From contig CAMPHF010000003.1 in assembly GCA_946885915.1 (NCBI GenBank), positions 1 through 64,000 of the forward strand: a stretch of DNA of 64,000 bases, written 5' to 3'. Of this stretch, positions 8,748-17,397 are shown piece by piece. Position numbers and translations under genes: made by a program. Within the stretch, counting starts at the first letter, position 1, and each line of letters begins with the position of its first letter. The notes below the pieces were generated by a model that was given only the letters and a program-made list of their open reading frames with translations, ran no database searches and had not been told where the DNA came from. This DNA is from an uncultured Idiomarina sp. (GTDB lineage: Bacteria > Pseudomonadota > Gammaproteobacteria > Enterobacterales > Alteromonadaceae).

Positions 8748-11405
8748 TTACACCGGATCACCAGACAAACTCTGTTGGATTTTTTCGAATAAATCTTTGG
8801 CCAAGTTCGGCAGTGCTTGCAATCGCGCTAATACAGCTTGCATTTGCTGGGCTCGATCCGCATCAAAGCGGCGCCATTGCAACAGCGGCGTGATTAAGCG
8901 CGAGGCAACTTGCGGATTGGTACTGTTTAATTGGGTAAGCGCCTGCTCTATGAGTGCGTAACCCGCCCCGTCGGCTTGATGAAAGTACTTCATATTGCGC
9001 CCAAAACTCATCAATAACGCATAAATTCGGTTCGGATTATCCCAACTAAAATGCGGGTGTGCTTGCAGCGCTTCAACACGCGCCACGACATCGCCGTATT
9101 GTGCGCTAGCTTGGCACTGTAACCATTTATCCATCACTAGCGTGTGCGCCGACCACTGTTGCTCAAACTGGCTGAGTAAGGTGCTAGCATTCGGTAATTG
9201 AAATTTGGTCGCTGCCAGCAACGCGCCGATACTATCGGTCATCCCCGCCGCGCGCTCAAACTGGGTGGTGATGAGGTGCAACAATTCCGGATCTGGTTGT
9301 TGTCGGCTCGCGCGCGCCAACATCTCTAAGCAGCGATTACGGAACGAGCGCCAACCCACTGCAGTCTGCGCGTCTGCGCTTGCAAGGGCTGTAGATGCTT
9401 GTTGGTAACCTTGGCGCCAGTTCGCTAAGAATGTCGTGGCCAGCTGGTCATGCACCTGCTCTGTCGCAGTTAATAACTCAGCCAAGGGTATTTGGGCAAA
9501 GTGCTCAACCAACTCTTCAACCGTTGGTGGCGCTAACATTAAGGCAGCCAATGCAGGGTCAGTAATGTTTTGCAAGCAAGTATCTAGCGCCGCAGTTAAC
9601 TCGTCACTGAGCCCTAGCTGTTGTTGCTGCATGGTTTGCAGCACCGCATGGCGGAGCATGCCTTGCATCGCATCCCAGCGAATAAACGCATCGTTAGCAT
9701 GAGCCGCAAGCAAGGCTTGCTCAGCTGCAGGTTGATCAAACTTAAGTTTTACTGGCGCACTAAAATTATCTAACACCGATAGCACCGGCGCTTCATCAAG
9801 ATGATCAAAAACAAAGGTTTGAGTTGCTTGGGTCAACTCAAGAATAGTGCCACCCGCGGGCGTTTGCTGATACACCGCGCCGTCACTTGCTAACGACAGT
9901 GGCTTGCCGGTGGCGCTATAGGCACTCACCACCACCGGTATATGTAACGCTTGCTTGTCACGTTGCCCAGGGGTTGCTGGGGTGTGCTGACTAAGCGTTA
10001 TACTTAATTGCTGGGTCGCAGCGCTATAACTGTGCGACGCCGTCAATTCAGGTGTACCAGCTTGCGAGTACCAGCGGCGGAACAAGCTCAGATCACGGTC
10101 GCTGGCGGCTTCCATAGCTCTGATAAAGTCTTCACAAGTCACCGCCTGGCCATCATGGCGCTTGACGTATTCTTGCATACCGGCCTGAAACAGCTGTTCG
10201 CCTAACAAAGTATGCAGCATGCGGATGACTTCAGCGCCTTTGTCGTACACCGTGACGGTGTAAAAGTTATTCATTTCGACGACTTTATCGGGCCTGATTG
10301 GATGCGCCATGGGGCCAGCATCTTCACTGAACTGATGGGTTCGAATCACCTGCACTGCTTGAATACGATGCACGGCTCGAGCGCCCATATCTGCGCTAAA
10401 TTCTTGGTCGCGAAAAACCGTCAAACCTTCTTTTAAACTTAACTGAAACCAATCCCGACAGGTAATCCGATTGCCAGTCCAGTTATGAAAATATTCGTGG
10501 CCTATGACCGCTTCTACGTTGGCGTAATCTTGATCCGTTGCGGTGGCTGGGTTGGCTAGCACATACTTGGAGTTAAAAATATTTAACCCTTTGTTCTCCA
10601 TTGCGCCCATGTTGAAGAAATCGACCGCAACAATCATGTAAATGTCGAGATCGTAACTCAGGCCAAATCTCGACTCATCCCATGCCATCGCTCGTTTTAA
10701 CGACTGCATCGCGTGGTCAGCCTGATTTAGCATGCCTGGGTCGACATATAATTCGAGCTTTACTTCGCGTCCTTCTTGGGTAGTGAAGTGATCACGCAAG
10801 ACATCGAATTGTCCGGCCACTAAAGCGAACAGATAACAAGGTTTAGGATGTGGATCATGCCACTCAATGCAATCTCGGCCTTCGGCATCAAGGCCTTCAC
10901 GCACCAAATTACCATTACTTAACCGATGTGGATAACGCGTTTTGTCGGCAATAATGCGGGTTGTGTAAACGGCCAAAACATCAGGTCGATCGAGGAAATA
11001 AGTAATACGACGAAAGCCCTCTGCCTCGCACTGAGTGCAGTAGGTATCACCGGCCATATACAACCCTTCCAAGGCTTTATTCGCAGCTGGATTGATCTGA
11101 GTTTCGACGGTTAATGTGAAGACCTCGGGGCAATCAGCTAAGACTAACTCGGTGTCATTAACTTCATAGTCTTCCAGGGCAACCCCATCACAGGCGAGCG
11201 AAATTAATTGCAATCCCTCACCTTGCAGGCGGAGCGGCTCTTGGTGCTGACCAACGCGTTCGATGCGCATTTGGTTGACCACTCGCGTTTGTTCTGGTTG
11301 CAAGTCAAAGGTCAAATCTACCGTGGTAATGGTAAACCGCGGCGCCTGATAATCGGCACGGTAGGTAGCTACCGGTGTCGTTGCTAATCGCTCTGCCATC
11401 ATCAT
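8748..11405 (-). CDS. pepN: aminopeptidase N (M1 family)
   Basis: Broad-specificity zinc aminopeptidase that removes N-terminal residues from peptides in the cytoplasm. The M1 hallmarks are present: the substrate-binding GAMEN motif near residue 267 and the zinc site HEYFHNW near residue 301, followed by the third zinc-ligand Glu about 19 residues later in KEGLTVFRDQEFS. The E. coli-type C-terminal helical domain is complete. The length (885 aa, E. coli 870) is normal. Three consecutive ATG codons lie at the start, so the exact initiator is uncertain by two residues. It is followed closely by the DUF2835 gene and preceded 3 bp upstream by the antiporter gene. Confidence 0.96.
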   Translation of the reverse strand: MMMAERLATTPVATYRADYQAPRFTITTVDLTFDLQPEQTRVVNQMRIERVGQHQEPLRLQGEGLQLISLACDGVALEDYEVNDTELVLADCPEVFTLTVETQINPAANKALEGLYMAGDTYCTQCEAEGFRRITYFLDRPDVLAVYTTRIIADKTRYPHRLSNGNLVREGLDAEGRDCIEWHDPHPKPCYLFALVAGQFDVLRDHFTTQEGREVKLELYVDPGMLNQADHAMQSLKRAMAWDESRFGLSYDLDIYMIVAVDFFNMGAMENKGLNIFNSKYVLANPATATDQDYANVEAVIGHEYFHNWTGNRITCRDWFQLSLKEGLTVFRDQEFSADMGARAVHRIQAVQVIRTHQFSEDAGPMAHPIRPDKVVEMNNFYTVTVYDKGAEVIRMLHTLLGEQLFQAGMQEYVKRHDGQAVTCEDFIRAMEAASDRDLSLFRRWYSQAGTPELTASHSYSAATQQLSITLSQHTPATPGQRDKQALHIPVVVSAYSATGKPLSLASDGAVYQQTPAGGTILELTQATQTFVFDHLDEAPVLSVLDNFSAPVKLKFDQPAAEQALLAAHANDAFIRWDAMQGMLRHAVLQTMQQQQLGLSDELTAALDTCLQNITDPALAALMLAPPTVEELVEHFAQIPLAELLTATEQVHDQLATTFLANWRQGYQQASTALASADAQTAVGWRSFRNRCLEMLARASRQQPDPELLHLITTQFERAAGMTDSIGALLAATKFQLPNASTLLSQFEQQWSAHTLVMDKWLQCQASAQYGDVVARVEALQAHPHFSWDNPNRIYALLMSFGRNMKYFHQADGAGYALIEQALTQLNSTNPQVASRLITPLLQWRRFDADRAQQMQAVLARLQALPNLAKDLFEKIQQSLSGDPV

Positions 11406-11408
11406 CCG

Positions 11409-12908
11409 TTACCCTGCCGTGGTGGTTTGCGCTTGGCTACGGCCTGAGTTGGCATCGAAGCCAGGTAAATACAAGATTTTAAAGCCAGTGTAAGCCAGCA
11501 AAATGGCGAATAATGGCGTTAACAAATTGAAAAACGCAAACATGCCATATTCAAACGGACTGACAGCTAACACGCTGAACATGTAGGCACCACAGGTGTT
11601 CCATGGGATCAGCGCCGAGGTGATGGTACCGCTATCTTCTAAGGTACGAGATAACACCCGTGGGTCGAGTCCGCGCTTGCGGTATTCGTTTTTGAACATC
11701 CGTCCGGGTAAGACAATCGCCATGTATTGGTCGGCAGTTAACACGTTAGCGCCAAAGCAAGTAAATAAGGTTGCGGTCACTAACGAACCGGTCGATTTAG
11801 CGGCGGTCAGCATAGCTTGGATGAAGCGCTGCAGCAGTCCAATCTTCTCCATAATAGCGCCGAACGTCATGGCACTAAGTATCAGCCAAATGGTGTTTAA
11901 CATGCTCTCCATACCACCGCCACTAAGCAGTGAATCAAGATCTTTATTACCCGTTTCAACCACAGTGCCGCTGGTTAGTGCTAACCACACGGTTTTTAAC
12001 GTTGCGAGCGCCCCGCTCTCTCCCGCCATTCGAGCGATAGCATCTGGCTGAAAAATAACAGCCCAAACACCGCCGAGCAACGCACCAAAAAATACCGTCG
12101 GTAACGCCGGCTTACGGGTTGCGGCTAACACTAACAGCACGGCTAATGGCACTAACATCAGCCAACCAATATTAAACGCATTCAACAATTCGCTTTGCAT
12201 ACCCTCTAAGGCTGCAAGACTGACACTAGATTCGTTATTGAAACCCAGCAGCGCAAATAACACTAGTGCGGTCACAAAGGCTGGCACTGTGGTGTAGCCC
12301 ATGTACCTAATGTGCCCAAACAACTCCGTACCGCTTACCGCAGCAGCTAAGTTCGTGGTATCAGATAATGGTGACATTTTGTCACCGAAATAGGCCCCGG
12401 ATACAATTGCGCCCGCTGTAACTGCCGGCGACAACCCTAAGCCAGCGGCAACGCCCATTAACGCGACACCTATGGTGGCTGCAGTGGTCCATGAGCTGCC
12501 AATCGCGACGGCGACAATGGCACAAATAATACAGCTCGCAACATAAAATACGCTGGGGCTAAGTAATTCAAGACCGAAATAAATGAGCGTGGGCACGGTA
12601 CCAGACAATAACCAAGTACCGATAAGCGCACCGACTGCGAGAATGATCAACATCGCCCCCAGTGCAACTGAGATACCGTCGGTAATGCCTTGTTCTATAT
12701 CGCTCCAGCTATAACCATTGCGAAAACCAATTAAGGTCGCCACACCAGCAGCAATTAACAGCGCGATTTGATTGGGTCCGTAGGATGAGTCTTCACCAAA
12801 CAAATAAACGGATGTGGCAAGCATGGCAACCAGCGCCACTAGAGGAATGAGTGCTTGTAAAAAAGATGGCGATTTCACTTGGGTTGAAGCTTGGTTAGGC
12901 TCACTCAT
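11409..12908 (-). CDS. Na+/H+ antiporter NhaC family protein
   Basis: Inner-membrane ion antiporter of the NhaC family, expected to exchange Na+ and H+ (some relatives exchange malate or other organic acids). The protein is almost entirely hydrophobic, with about 11-12 predicted membrane segments and the family signatures GSSWTTAATIGVAL, GAYFGDKMSPLSDTTNLA and GTITSALIPWNTCGAYM. I set the start at ATG 12908 (MSEPNQA...), because the extra upstream residues are unlike the family N-terminus. It runs 3 bp into pepN, so the two may share a transcript. Substrate specificity cannot be assigned from sequence. Confidence 0.85.
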   Translation of the reverse strand: MSEPNQASTQVKSPSFLQALIPLVALVAMLATSVYLFGEDSSYGPNQIALLIAAGVATLIGFRNGYSWSDIEQGITDGISVALGAMLIILAVGALIGTWLLSGTVPTLIYFGLELLSPSVFYVASCIICAIVAVAIGSSWTTAATIGVALMGVAAGLGLSPAVTAGAIVSGAYFGDKMSPLSDTTNLAAAVSGTELFGHIRYMGYTTVPAFVTALVLFALLGFNNESSVSLAALEGMQSELLNAFNIGWLMLVPLAVLLVLAATRKPALPTVFFGALLGGVWAVIFQPDAIARMAGESGALATLKTVWLALTSGTVVETGNKDLDSLLSGGGMESMLNTIWLILSAMTFGAIMEKIGLLQRFIQAMLTAAKSTGSLVTATLFTCFGANVLTADQYMAIVLPGRMFKNEYRKRGLDPRVLSRTLEDSGTITSALIPWNTCGAYMFSVLAVSPFEYGMFAFFNLLTPLFAILLAYTGFKILYLPGFDANSGRSQAQTTTAG

Positions 12909-13043
12909 AAGTGCTCGGTCCCTACATTTTATTGTCGTTTGAATTATGATCAGGTTAGTCGTCAGCGCGCTGTAGCAATATCCGCGGCTGCACAAAGGCG
13001 GTATATGACCATAAAAAGGCCTATAATCGCAAGTTATAACGAC

Positions 13044-13067
13044 AACGACCGCCGAATGGCGGTCGTT
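13044..13067 (-). terminator. intrinsic terminator after prc
   Basis: A perfect 10-bp stem (AACGACCGCC / GGCGGTCGTT) with a GAAT loop lies 27 bp beyond the prc stop. The minus-strand trailer is only moderately T-rich (GTCGTTAT), so termination may be partial. Confidence 0.6.
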
Positions 13068-13093
13068 TATCAGCTAGTTTTGGCTAAGCTAAG

Positions 13094-15157
13094 TTATTGC
13101 ATTGCCAACTTATTTTTATCCATTAAATTAAATGCAATAAAAATAGTCTCATTTAAGTAAGGATCAAACTCGGGCATATCTTCAGGAATGTTATCCAAGT
13201 CCTCGATAGGCTCACGCCCGACTCGCGCTAAACGCTCATTAATACGTGCTAAACGCTGTTCACGTTGCGCTTCTTCCTCCGCTTCCCGCTCAGCCAAGAC
13301 TAAACTAATCCAAGTTTTGTCCCGTTGCTCTTGATAAGTCGCAATGTCCTCTAACACATACTGAAATTCCGGGTTGGTCTGAATCCGCTCATCTACGCGC
13401 TGCTGCAACTGCTGATACTGTTCAGGAACACCCTGATCAACCATCACAAAGTTGGCGGGTTGAATTTGATCCCACGGCAATGCGTTATCTTCGCTTGCTT
13501 CACCGAACTCGTCCGGATCAACAAACTCAGGTAATTGCACATCAGGCTTCACCCCCTCAAGTTGGGTAGACCCACCATTAATGCGATAAAATTTTGCGAC
13601 CGTATATTGTACGCTTCCCATCGGTTCAGAGAAGAAATCAAAGCGGCGCTGTAAGCCACGATGTTGTTGAACTGTGCCCTTACCAAAGGTGTTTTCACCG
13701 ACAATGACTGCGCGCCCATAATCTTGCAATGCAGCGGCAAAAATTTCCGAAGCTGACGCGCTGTAACGGTCGACCAATACCGTGAGTGGGCCGTCATAAT
13801 AGGTGCGGCCATCACGATCGCCGTTCACTTCAGCACGACCACTTGCATCGACCACCTGCACGACCGGACCTTGGTCGATGAACAGGCCAGTCAGGGTAAT
13901 AGCTTCTGCTAATGAGCCGCCACCGTTACCGCGTAAATCGATCACTAAGCCTTCGGCACCTTCACTTTGCATCTCACCAATCAGCTTCACCACATCCGCG
14001 GTCAGGTTATTGTAAAACCCAGGAATGTTGATAACACCCATTTTGCGGTCTTGGTACGGGCCTGAGTCTAAGGTTTTTATTTCGGCTTTAGCAGCGCGGT
14101 CTTCAAGTTTTACTTTATCGCGCACAATACTGACTTCAACCGGCGTGCCACCTGAGCCCTGACTCGATTTCAGAACTTGTAAACGCACGGTCGATCCCTT
14201 CGGACCTTTAATTAAATCAACTACATCATCAAGCCGCCAGCCGACCACGTCAGTGTAGGTTTCCTCATCCTCTTGGGCTACACCAATAATGCGGTCTTCG
14301 GGTTTGATCTCACCGTTTTTATCAGCAGGACCGCCCGGCACTAAACTGCGAATAACGGTATAGTCGTAATCCGCTTGCAGTACGGCGCCAATACCTTCGA
14401 GTTCCAAATTCATATTTTGTTGGAAACGCTCGGCATTCGCGGGCGACAAGTAGCTTGTATGCGCTTCAACGCTGCGTGCGAAGGCGTTCATGACGGTTTG
14501 GAAAACATCTTCGCTATTGGTTTGAGTTAACCGATTTAAGGCGCTGTTGTATCGTTGCGCTAAGGTTTCTACCGTCTCTGGCCAGTCCTTACCCGCCATG
14601 GTGAGATTTAACGCATCGTATTTTACCCGTTGGCGCCAAATCTCATCTAATTCGGCTTTACTTTTCGCCCAGCTCGCGTCTTCGCGGTCGTAGTAATATT
14701 TGTCATCCGCTTGGCTAAAATCAAACGGTTGCTCGGAATCGAGTAGCGACAAGGCGTACACATAACGTTCGAATCGGCGTTGTAGCGCTGTTTCATGAAT
14801 ATTGTAGGCAATCGTTAAATCGCCCGTGCTGATCATGTCATCAAACAGCTTGGCGTATTCTTTACTGCTCTGCACATCGGCTTCGAGCAAAAACATTTTG
14901 TTGTAATCGAGCATCTCTAGATAACGCTCACGAATTTGCGCTGACAGTTCGTCATCTAGTGTTGCTTTAGAGAAGTGATAACGAGTGAAAAAAGCTTGAA
15001 CGCGTTTACTCGCAACTTGATGCTGCGCATCCGGTGACAACGCAGGTAGCTCTGTCACTTGGTGCTCGGGGGGTACGGCATATGCACTTGAGCCTGCTAA
15101 GAACAGGGCTAAGGCTAGAGGCTTCACGACCCAACCGCTTGCGTTCAACTTTTTCAT
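13094..15157 (-). CDS. prc: carboxy-terminal processing (tail-specific) protease Prc
   Basis: Periplasmic serine protease that recognises nonpolar C-termini; in E. coli it processes FtsI and degrades MepS with NlpI. It has a signal peptide (ALALFLAGSSAYA), a PDZ domain in the second quarter (LEGIGAVLQADYDYTVIRSL), and the S41 catalytic region with the serine in YSASASE and the lysine in FGKGTVQ. At 687 aa it is close to the E. coli length. It is 10 bp downstream of proQ on the same strand, the proQ-prc arrangement known in E. coli. Confidence 0.95.
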   Translation of the reverse strand: MKKLNASGWVVKPLALALFLAGSSAYAVPPEHQVTELPALSPDAQHQVASKRVQAFFTRYHFSKATLDDELSAQIRERYLEMLDYNKMFLLEADVQSSKEYAKLFDDMISTGDLTIAYNIHETALQRRFERYVYALSLLDSEQPFDFSQADDKYYYDREDASWAKSKAELDEIWRQRVKYDALNLTMAGKDWPETVETLAQRYNSALNRLTQTNSEDVFQTVMNAFARSVEAHTSYLSPANAERFQQNMNLELEGIGAVLQADYDYTVIRSLVPGGPADKNGEIKPEDRIIGVAQEDEETYTDVVGWRLDDVVDLIKGPKGSTVRLQVLKSSQGSGGTPVEVSIVRDKVKLEDRAAKAEIKTLDSGPYQDRKMGVINIPGFYNNLTADVVKLIGEMQSEGAEGLVIDLRGNGGGSLAEAITLTGLFIDQGPVVQVVDASGRAEVNGDRDGRTYYDGPLTVLVDRYSASASEIFAAALQDYGRAVIVGENTFGKGTVQQHRGLQRRFDFFSEPMGSVQYTVAKFYRINGGSTQLEGVKPDVQLPEFVDPDEFGEASEDNALPWDQIQPANFVMVDQGVPEQYQQLQQRVDERIQTNPEFQYVLEDIATYQEQRDKTWISLVLAEREAEEEAQREQRLARINERLARVGREPIEDLDNIPEDMPEFDPYLNETIFIAFNLMDKNKLAMQ

Positions 15158-15167
15158 GCCTGACTCC

Positions 15168-15896
15168 TTAATCGAAAAATATATTTTCGATCTTTACCTT
15201 CATCGTCAGTCCGTTTTTCAATTGGACTTGAATATCGCCTTTTTCAATCGCCACAATTTCACCTGGCGATGGCGCTTGACCTACTTTTACTTGTACTTGT
15301 TGACCGATTTTCAGTTGGTTAAGTTCCGCACCTTTAAGCTTGGTTGCGGCCGCAGGCTTGGGCGTGCTGTTCGGCTTACCAGACTGACTACGCTTCGGCG
15401 GATTTTTGCGTGCTGGTTTTGCTTGCCGCGGTTTGCCTTTGCCAGCCGGGGCGTCTTGCGCCTGATCTGGTCGAGCTTTGCTTGCTTCGGAGTTGTTTGA
15501 TTCTACTCTCGCTTGCGGTGCTTTGCGCTTCGCCGCCTGCTCGCGACTCTCCGTCAAACTGTCTTTGGCATGTTCAGCATGTCCGGCTTCTACCACACCA
15601 GCCGCTTGGCCATCTAAATCCACGCGCTCTTTACCTGCCACCACACAGCGCAAATAACGCCAGCTGTTGGTGTAGTGCCGTAACGCCGTACGCAGGCGAG
15701 TTTTGCTGACCTTTTCATCGTCAGCCAAACGCTGAGCTAAGTCATCAAAGATACCTATTTTTAAAGGCTTTGGTTCACCCGATAGAATAAAGCACGCGGG
15801 GAACTGCTCTGCCAAATAGGCAATAACGGCTTTGCTAGAGAGTTTGGTTGGTTGGTTCGATGCGTCGTTCTGCATCGGTTCTGACGTTTCAGTCAT
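15168..15896 (-). CDS. proQ: RNA chaperone ProQ
   Basis: Global RNA-binding protein of the ProQ/FinO family that stabilises structured small RNAs and mRNA 3' ends. The N-terminal FinO domain is recognisable (AYLAEQFPACF, KPLKIGIFDDL, RTALRHYTNSWRYLR), followed by a long charged low-complexity linker rich in Ala, Lys, Pro and Arg, and a small C-terminal Tudor-like domain (KIGQQVQVKVG...VQLKNGLTMKVK). The ATG at 15896 is chosen; it overlaps the stop of the upstream gene by 8 bp and avoids an odd N-terminal extension. The 242-aa length is close to E. coli ProQ (232). Confidence 0.93.
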   Translation of the reverse strand: MTETSEPMQNDASNQPTKLSSKAVIAYLAEQFPACFILSGEPKPLKIGIFDDLAQRLADDEKVSKTRLRTALRHYTNSWRYLRCVVAGKERVDLDGQAAGVVEAGHAEHAKDSLTESREQAAKRKAPQARVESNNSEASKARPDQAQDAPAGKGKPRQAKPARKNPPKRSQSGKPNSTPKPAAATKLKGAELNQLKIGQQVQVKVGQAPSPGEIVAIEKGDIQVQLKNGLTMKVKIENIFFD

Positions 15897-16179
15897 CCGT
15901 AAAATCATCCTGTTGGCGAACTTCAGCGAGCACATCTTCCACGTAGGTGGCCATATCGTCGCTGTCTAAGGCCAGTAGGTCATCATTCTCCATCCATGTA
16001 AACAGCATACGGCGAACGACTTCCTCAAGGCACACTAAAGTATCGTCTTCATCACTAAAATCGGCGATAAAAAATAGCATTTGATTGATTTGATCAGCTG
16101 CAAATTCCTCGTCACCCTCGAAAAATGCCATTTCATGGGCTGACACTAAATAAGTTCGTGCATCAAACTCATGAAACAT
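15889..16179 (-). CDS. small acidic protein of unknown function
   Basis: I do not recognise this 96-aa protein. It is strongly acidic, especially at the C-terminus (DDLLALDSDDMATYVEDVLAE, then DDFTDD), predicted mainly helical, with no signal peptide, membrane segment or cysteine cluster. It lies 3 bp after the methionine sulfoxide reductase gene and overlaps proQ by 8 bp, so it is almost certainly cotranscribed and translationally coupled with proQ. A role linked to the very basic ProQ is possible, but it is only suggested by position and charge. Confidence 0.75.
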   Translation of the reverse strand: MFHEFDARTYLVSAHEMAFFEGDEEFAADQINQMLFFIADFSDEDDTLVCLEEVVRRMLFTWMENDDLLALDSDDMATYVEDVLAEVRQQDDFTDD

Positions 16180-16182
16180 AAA

Positions 16183-16653
16183 TTACCACTTTAACTGCAT
16201 TGCAACTTGCGCAAATAGGCTTAGCCCTGCAGCGTCATCCTGATTAAAGCGGCCGGTGACCGGACTATCAATATCCAGCACCCCTACCACTTCGTCATTC
16301 ACGATTAATGGCACAACCACCTCAGCATTAGAGGCCGCATCACATGCAATGTGGCCCGGAAACTCGTGCACATCATGAACTAACTGGGTGGCGCGGGTAG
16401 CCGCGGCAGTACCGCAAACCCCTTTACCAAATGGGATGCGTAAACAGGCAACACGGCCCTGAAACGGTCCCAGAATTAATTCCTGATGGGAAGTTACGCT
16501 ACGGTCTAGTAAATAAAACCCAGCCCAATTTACATGTTCGAGTTGTTCGAATAGCAAGGCTGAGAGATTAGCTAAATTGGCGATTAAGTTGGGTTCATCT
16601 GCCGTGATAGCTTGTGCTTGGCGGTATAAATCTTGATAAAACTGTGACGTCAT
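16183..16653 (-). CDS. msrC: free methionine-(R)-sulfoxide reductase (GAF-domain fRMsr)
   Basis: Reduces free methionine-R-sulfoxide in the cytoplasm. The 156-aa protein is a single GAF domain with the three family cysteines: ACLRI, KGVCGTAA and HIACD. The conserved NWAGFYLLD and IPFGKGVCG blocks match YebR/MsrC. In many gammaproteobacteria the gene lies near proQ-prc, as here. Its start overlaps the stop of the DUF1315 gene by 4 bp (ATGA-type overlap), indicating translational coupling. Confidence 0.92.
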   Translation of the reverse strand: MTSQFYQDLYRQAQAITADEPNLIANLANLSALLFEQLEHVNWAGFYLLDRSVTSHQELILGPFQGRVACLRIPFGKGVCGTAAATRATQLVHDVHEFPGHIACDAASNAEVVVPLIVNDEVVGVLDIDSPVTGRFNQDDAAGLSLFAQVAMQLKW

Positions 16654-16946
16654 GAGTTACTCTTGGGTGAATCTTCAGGCACTAGTGAGAATCGAGCAAT
16701 CGCTTGCTCTAGGCTAGCTTTTACTTGTGCTTTAGGCTTAACAATGAGCTGGCCATCAGCACCAACGGTAAATAAATCTTCGCCAGGTAGATAGCGAGCT
16801 TGATAGGCAATAATAAGCTGCAAACTATGATCACGTTGTTTCGCCGAGAGTTGCACACCATCGGGCCACCGACCCGTTTCAACAGCAGCGAGCAACTTTT
16901 CAAAAGTAGCGGGCGTGATGGTCGCGATTAAGTCATCAAATTTCAT
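16650..16946 (-). CDS. DUF1315 (YeaC-like) family protein
   Basis: A 98-aa soluble protein matching the YeaC/DUF1315 pattern: MKFDDLIATITPATFEKL at the N-terminus and GRWPDGVQLSAKQRDH in the middle. The function of the family is unknown. It overlaps the zinc-ribbon gene by one base and the msrC gene by four, so it belongs to a tight operon that continues through msrC and proQ to prc. Confidence 0.78.
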   Translation of the reverse strand: MKFDDLIATITPATFEKLLAAVETGRWPDGVQLSAKQRDHSLQLIIAYQARYLPGEDLFTVGADGQLIVKPKAQVKASLEQAIARFSLVPEDSPKSNS

Positions 16947-17275
16947 TATCGACGTTTCTTACCAAGCAAGGCAATCCGTGCTCGCGCAATAATATAAGTA
17001 ATAAAGCCGGCAATCATAAAACCCACCGCAAGGTTAAAAGGCAAGCTTTCCGGTGCTGGCTGCTGCAACGCGTAATAGGCAAACGCCGCAATGGTCACTA
17101 GCAGTGATAACATTGCCCATTGATTTGCCTTATCACGTTTGTGTTGGCGTACTCGCGCCCATTCTTTATCAAGCTCTTCGCTAGATTGACCTTGTGGCAC
17201 GTAACCACAATGCTGGCAATGGGGGGCTTTGGTCGATATGCGCTTATTACACGCTGGACAGTTCGTTAGTGCCAT
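16946..17275 (-). CDS. zinc-ribbon membrane protein
   Basis: A 109-aa protein with an N-terminal zinc ribbon (CPACNKR, then CQHCGY at residues 7-22), a charged helical stretch, and two hydrophobic segments (MLSLLVTIAAFAYYAL and LAVGFMIAGFITYIIA) ending in a basic tail. It is probably an inner-membrane protein with a cytoplasmic zinc-binding head. No specific function is known to me. It appears to be the first gene of the operon leading to msrC-proQ-prc. Confidence 0.75.
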   Translation of the reverse strand: MALTNCPACNKRISTKAPHCQHCGYVPQGQSSEELDKEWARVRQHKRDKANQWAMLSLLVTIAAFAYYALQQPAPESLPFNLAVGFMIAGFITYIIARARIALLGKKRR

Positions 17276-17355
17276 AACCTACTCTTTTGCTACTACTCTC
17301 GGAGCAATATAAGGCTTTTCCAGATAAATTCAAGCGCTGCGCCGCTTTCGCAGGC

Positions 17356-17382
17356 ATGAAAAAGCCCGCTCGAGGCGGGCTT
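17356..17382 (-). terminator. intrinsic terminator after the AGCS symporter gene
   Basis: An 8-bp GC-rich stem (AAGCCCGC / GCGGGCTT) with a 5-nt loop is followed on the minus strand by TTTTT. It lies about 15 bp beyond the symporter stop and upstream of the zinc-ribbon operon. Confidence 0.88.
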
Positions 17383-17397
17383 CAAGTGGTTTAAACA

